Source: Erinaceus europaeus (lineage: Eukaryota > Chordata > Mammalia > Eulipotyphla > Erinaceidae). Taken from it: DNA of 64,000 bases. Positions within the stretch are counted from its first letter, which is position 1; every line of letters starts with the position of its first letter. The notes under the pieces are model-generated. The model was not told the origin of the DNA. It saw only the letters and a program-made list of their open reading frames with translations, and ran no database searches. Below, piece after piece: positions 59,199-64,000 of the stretch. The stretch lies in the NCBI RefSeq assembly GCF_950295315.1, contig NC_080171.1, positions 98,371,445 through 98,435,444 of the forward strand, written 5' to 3'. The position numbers were made by a program, and so were the translations under genes.

Positions 59199-59221
59199 GA
59201 ATCTGTGTTTTTATCTCATTG

Positions 59222-59345
59222 GAACTTCATAGCTATCTAGGTGTTATCTCCTTCCTCCTACAGTTGAGGAAAGAGAGGCACAGGGAGTTGGAACACTTGT
59301 CCTAAGCCACACACCATATTAGAGATGCGTGGGTCCTGGTCTGAG
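59222..59345 (-). mobile_element. MIR element
   Basis: GTGTTATCTCCTTCCTCCTA, CAGTTGAGGAAAGAGAGGCA and ACTTGTCCTAAGCCACACAC follow MIR order in antisense. A second MIR-like piece lies at about 59455-59560 (GACAGATGAAACTCATATGG). Confidence 0.75.
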
Positions 59346-59999
59346 CTCACTTCTCTGGTACACTGCCTACCTCAGCCTGAGTGTCTGCTGCAGGCCAGCA
59401 TGCTAGGCTCCCTCTCCTTTGCTGTTTCACCCCCTCAGCAGTGGTGCAGAGCAGGCATGTATAACCTTTACTGACAGATGAAACTCATATGGTTAAGTGA
59501 CTTACCTAGGGCAGCCAACAATTGGCTGTGCCTGGACCCTGTGCTCACACATCCCCTTCCTGCCTTCTCACAGCACCCCTCTTATGTGTAGAACTCAGAG
59601 GCTTTTGCTGCGGCTGATAAATCACTCCTCTTGGCTTATGAACAACCCAGCAAAACAAATTACTTTGGGGATCGAGTAGGAAGTTGTTGGTCTCGTGTAA
59701 ACTCAATTGGAATGTCACTGAGCAGACAGCTCTGGAGGCGTCTACACATATCTTCCAAGGAATGTCCCTAACGTGACATCCCCAAGGAAGCAGAACAGGC
59801 TTTGTGTTTTGGTTTGCAAATGAGTTTTGAGAAATGGCCTTTCTGACATCTTGAGTTGTTGGTGTATGTTTTTTCCCATTCCACCTCATAAAGGATTTTT
59901 TGAGGCTCCCCAGTAGAAGAGACAGGAAATGGCCAGGGTTGTAGCTTGTTTACAGCGCTGAGCCCCAAGTAGGATTAAAGGCATCCCTCCATTCTAACT

Positions 60000-61060
60000 G
60001 CACTTGTTCGCCATCATCTCCACATGTACTTTGAGGTGCGACAACTCTCCTTCATGCAGCACTGTGAGCAGATGACAACTGAGATGCTGGTGATGGAGTA
60101 TTTTTACCTTTTATTTCTGTAACCACATAACTTTGTGAATTCATTTGTCAAGCAAATTGCAATTAACCCATGTATTGGCTGGAGTATTTCCCCAATTGAG
60201 AAATCAGCAAGGAGAGGGATTGGCAACCCAGAGCAATAGAGAGGCACTGGGTCTGAACCCTTGAGAATTGGCCAGCAGTGGTTTTGTGCAGAGCCCGAGA
60301 ACTCAGAGGGTATGTGCTTGGTGAGGAGAATCAAGGAATGGCTCTGAGGGACTGAGCTGGCAAGTAAAATTATAGTCCCCATGCAGAGGGGAGACGCAAG
60401 AGCTATAATCCCATCCTGTTGCCAGGCAGAGTTCCTACAGATTCATGGCAGATCTGTCTGCGCTAGCAGGAATCCAATTTTATGTCCAAACAAATACAGC
60501 ATGCAAATTGAACTGCTTCCCAAAGAACAGCAAAGGCAGGTATTTGGGTCAATTGGAGAGAAAAAAAAATCACCCCCCTTTTCCTTCTCTAAAATAGGGG
60601 GTGTTATTAATACAGCAGCAGATTAGAGCTTTATTTGTTTAAACCATGCAGATTCTGTAAGCATTCACAATCCTCTTGACTTGTAGTGCCTGATTGTAAA
60701 AAGAACAGTTGAATGAGCTCATTGTTTCCTGGGTTTTTTTTCTTTAATGTATTTTACAAACACGCCGATGACAGGCCTGACACACTGATTTCTATGTACT
60801 CGCACTTCAGTTTGGGATTACAGCATTAATAACAGAGTTCCATGCATCATGCCATTTTTAAGCATGATCGTTATGATAAAGGGCATATACTTAATTACAG
60901 GCCTGCTTGATTACAGCTCTGTTGAAGCTCGTTTGTTTAGGAGAATGCTAATTGCGCTACCGGAGCCTGTGGCACATCCTTGCTTTCATCTGCTGCTTGT
61001 CGCTCTGTGCTGTGGATCAGCATTTTGTTAAAACTGCCACCAAAAATAAGATGGAAAAGA
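60000..61060. promoter_or_regulatory. Candidate conserved non-coding block
   Basis: Mostly repeat-free. Motifs include GCAAATTGCAATTAACCC, AGCATGCAAATTGAACTG, CAGCATTAATAACAG, ACTTAATTACAGG, TTGATTACAGC and GAATGCTAATTGCGC. Texture of a developmental enhancer cluster; conservation is not testable here. Confidence 0.4.
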
Positions 61061-63074
61061 GAAAAGGTGCAGAGGTGGGGGGAGGGGAAGAAAACGCTGT
61101 CCTGGTACTGAAAAGAAACCTGCTGGGAACATACCTTTCAACCTGCATTTGTTGAATGTCTGTCCCTCACCCCCCCCCACCCTCCTCACTGTGGGACCAG
61201 GCAGGTCACCTCTCTGGTCCAATTACATTTCCTGTCACCCTCACCCCTCACAAGAGACGGGTCCCTAAGGGGCTTGGAGATGAGTGGTGAGTCACCACGA
61301 GGCCTCACATCTACTGCCTACTGAGTGGAGTCAAGGTCAGGTCTGTTGGCCCCATCTCCCCCCACTCTATCCCCTCCCCCCCCCCCCATATAACACCACC
61401 CGTGTGGGCTCAGGCCTGGCCCTATCAAGCTACATCACTCCTCCAAACTTCCTTAAATATAACTTGCAAATCATCATCCCAAGGCTTAAATTCTTTGATG
61501 CATATTTACTCCCTTGTATGTGTTCAGTAAATACCTTGGCCTTTGCCCTCTTCTGTAGGACTAATGAAGAGAGAAGCTTTTCTTACTTCTGAGGTGGGGG
61601 GTGGGGTGGTGGCAGAAAAGGGCTTTTTATGTCAGACTAGGAGCCAAGGGGTCTAGAGGGGGATCTACTGTATGCCCCAGAAATGCCAACTGTGGTGCCA
61701 GTGGGAGACAACAGGTGGCTGTCTCTGCTTCTAGGTCATAACCACGACCAGTGTGAGTCCATGTGAGAACCACAGGCTGACTGTGGGGTGAGTGACAGGT
61801 CTAAATGTACTCTGCAATAACTCCATGGGAGCTGGGACAGATCTCTGTCCAGCTCCTCCACCGTGTGTCCCTCCAAATGGGAAGGGGAGTATGGCAAGTA
61901 GCCTGAATAAAAAATGAGTGTCAAACTCTTAGTGATGAAGGAGCAGTGAGGACAAATACTTCAGCAATGGGAGGGAGGAAGAGAGAAAGGTAGGAAGGAG
62001 ACATAGCGCCTCCCCTCCCCCCATGAAAAGCCAAAATGGAAATGATTGATGGCCACTCTTTGGAACACATGAAATATGTGTGCCATTGGTTTTAAGAATT
62101 ATGTTTAGAAAATATCTAGACATTTTAAAATATAGAAAGCCTGCTCAGATAATGAGAGTAGAAATGGATGTTATCGTATTAGAAGGGGATTTAGCAGTTC
62201 CACAGATCAGCCTCTTACCCAACACCTCCTTAGTTCGCCAACAAGCAACCATGTACCTGGATGCTGTCAACCAACTCTGCTGGTCCCCCTCAGAGCCTGC
62301 CCCATCTCTGCAGCCCCTGTCCCTGGGATAACTCTGGGGAGGTGTACTGACATATAAGTTACCTTTCAAGTCTTCCTTTATCGGGGCCAAACCTGCCATC
62401 TAGCTGTGCTTCCCATGTATGGACCATAGTAAGGGTGCCCCCCACCAGGGTATGGGGTGCTGGGAAGCTGGTGAAGAACATTAATGGTCAGGAAATGCCT
62501 TTCTGGACCATCAGATGGTGGCTTCCCTCCTTTCCTCATGTGTTCTGGCTTCAGGCTCCTTGTCATCCTGGGCCTGCTGGTGGCCACTCAGGATGAGTCT
62601 CTGAGAATGTGACCTTGACACTGACCTCCACACTCTAGCTCCAAGAGGATGGGCAACTATCACACTGGCACCAGGACTGTAGCACCGCAACTCGCTACAG
62701 CCTCCCTCCACACCTTTTAAACTAGATAAATCACATTATGGCTCATTCAAAAACACCAAGTCTTTTTTCATACCTTCTAGTATTCCACATTAAAAAAAAA
62801 AAAAAAGAAATTCCATCTAATATAGTTGGTTTGGGCACCTAAAATACAGGACTTAACACTGACCTTTAGTAAACTCCATTCATTAAATGTGGCCTGTGAT
62901 CCCAACCTTTTTGTGTCTTTGTTTTATCTGTTACCTAGCTTATAGACTGCCCTTTCCAAGCTTCCAGCCATGTGCTAGAGAAGCATACTGTGCATATCTG
63001 ATTGGAGTATTAATTTTAACTCCCTGTGTACCCTCCTGAGACATCACTCAAGGTCAACACCAATGTATCAGCCA
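61061..63074. other. Non-coding stretch, nothing firm
   Basis: C runs at 61170-61179 and 61376-61387, and an A run at 62792-62805. The remainder is unique-looking. The part left of 63074 may belong to the transposon split by the next SINE. Confidence 0.45.
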
Positions 63075-63089
63075 CCTTCTTGAGCTTCT

Positions 63090-63393
63090 TTTTTTTTCTT
63101 TTTTTAATTTTTTTTATATTTATTTTCCCTTTTGTTGCCCTTGTTTTTTTATTGTTGTTGTAGTTATTATTGTTGTTTGTTGTTGATGTTGTCATTGTTA
63201 GATAGAACAAGATAAATGGAGAGAGGAGGGGAAGACCGAGAGGAGGAGAGAAAGACACCTGCAGACCTGCTTTACTGCCTGTGAAGAGACTCCCCTTGTA
63301 GGTGGGGAGCCAGGGGCTCGAACCAGGATCCTTACTTGGGTCCTTGCACTTTGTGCCATGTGCTCTTAACCTACTGCACTACCGCCTGACTCC
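63090..63393 (-). mobile_element. Long ERI-type SINE with perfect 15 bp TSD
   Basis: Long T-rich end, CCCTTTTGTTGCCCTTG, GGAGAGAAAGACACCTGCAG, GGGGCTCGAACCAGGATCC and the head end ACTACCGCCTGACTCC. CCTTCTTGAGCTTCT flanks it identically at 63075-63089 and 63394-63408. Confidence 0.96.
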
Positions 63394-63408
63394 CCTTCTT
63401 GAGCTTCT

Positions 63409-64000
63409 AATCCATTCAGTCATGGATTCTCTTACCTTGATTGTCCAGCCAGATGTGTCTGTCTTGTCCAGATGAGGAACACGCAAAAATCTGGTCTGAT
63501 GCATTGCTGAAACCAACCATACTCTGATACACTGATGGCTGTTGCTGATTAGGGAAGTATTTGCTGAAGGCTGCCATGGCTGTGGCAGTGACTTAGAGCA
63601 TGACAGCACTGAAATTTGCCACATCATTTGTCTCTTCTTTGCATGAAAGACTTCTCAGAAGTGTGGTATGCTGTTTGGTAGCATGTTATCAACAAGAAAA
63701 CTTCCTTCCACATGGGAGTCAGTCCTCTCCAGCCCTGCTGCTTCTTTCTCAATGAGGCTGATATAATGTCCTAAATCCTTGATTGTCATGTCAGTCACGT
63801 TCACAGCATCTCCACCTAGAGTAGATTCCATCTTAAGAAACCACTTTCCTCATCCATAAGAAGCAACTCTCCTTACCCACTACATTTTGACTATGTGGTT
63901 AAAGCAGCTTGGTCACATCTTCTGAGTTTTGTTGTTTCCACCACCTCCACAGTTATTTCCTCAGTCAAAAATCTTGACCCCCTCAAACTCATGCTGGAGG
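63409..64000 (-). mobile_element. Tigger-like (pogo/mariner superfamily) DNA transposon, transposase 3' region
   Basis: On the minus strand the sequence reads, with stops and shifts, as the C-terminal end of a Tigger transposase: EELLLMDEE near 63850, then ESTLGGDAVNVTDMTIKDLG (63.75-63.83 kb), ISLIEKEAAGLERTDSH (63.71-63.76 kb), a KRQMMWQISVLS part and LPQPWQPSANTSLIS (63.54-63.60 kb). These follow the order and spacing of the human Tigger1/2 C-terminus. The reading frame is broken by stops (for example after PHF near 63.66 kb), so it is a fossil. It continues beyond the right edge, and its left part was split by the SINE at 63090-63393. Confidence 0.8.

Overview
The window is mammalian nuclear DNA, most likely hedgehog (Erinaceus europaeus or a close relative). 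I infer this from its repeats. It carries many tRNA-derived SINEs with a conserved head, a body of the type GATAGGACAGAGAGAAAT, and pyrimidine or A-rich tails, which match the ERI-type SINEs known from hedgehogs. It also carries L1 copies with an unusually long 3' untranslated region. Nothing suggests bacterial or phage DNA, and nearly all open frames in the window are chance or repeat-derived.

Only one segment looks like a host protein-coding exon: a 95 bp plus-strand exon at 6325-6419 with strong splice sites at both ends and a single open frame. I do not recognise the protein. If the exon is real, much of the window is probably intron of one large gene on the plus strand.

Layout. 1-1023: 5' end of a minus-strand L1 (start of ORF1 at the window edge, then 5'UTR, then a long purine tract). 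1-20 kb: sparse old repeats, the exon, a 68 bp inverted repeat pair at 9.2/9.7 kb, and an old L1 3'UTR at 15.9-17.0 kb. 10.4-12.1, 19.2-22.3, 25.0-27.5, 51.3-52.2 and 60.0-61.1 kb: AT-rich, repeat-poor blocks dense in TAAT and octamer motifs, which read like conserved developmental enhancers; I cannot test conservation here. 22.5-24.7 kb: a nest of two SINEs, a third SINE and a young 3'UTR-only L1, with target-site duplications that give the order of insertion. 28.5-30.9 kb: an old L1 3'UTR split by a SINE with a perfect duplication. 31.25-36.16 kb: a 4.9 kb, 5'-truncated young L1 with only three visible ORF2 lesions. 47.3-50.2 kb: two older L1 copies, both with an inverted 5' piece (twin-priming signature). 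53.69-54.18 kb: a solo LTR with a 6 bp duplication. 54.6-59.2 kb: SINE-rich. 63.1-64.0 kb: a SINE inserted into a Tigger-like DNA transposon that runs off the right edge.

I found no previously undescribed multi-gene system. The observations most worth checking are the unidentified exon, the Oct-dimer-like palindrome in a candidate enhancer, the modular turnover of the L1 3'UTR, and the unexplained inverted repeat at 9.2-9.75 kb.
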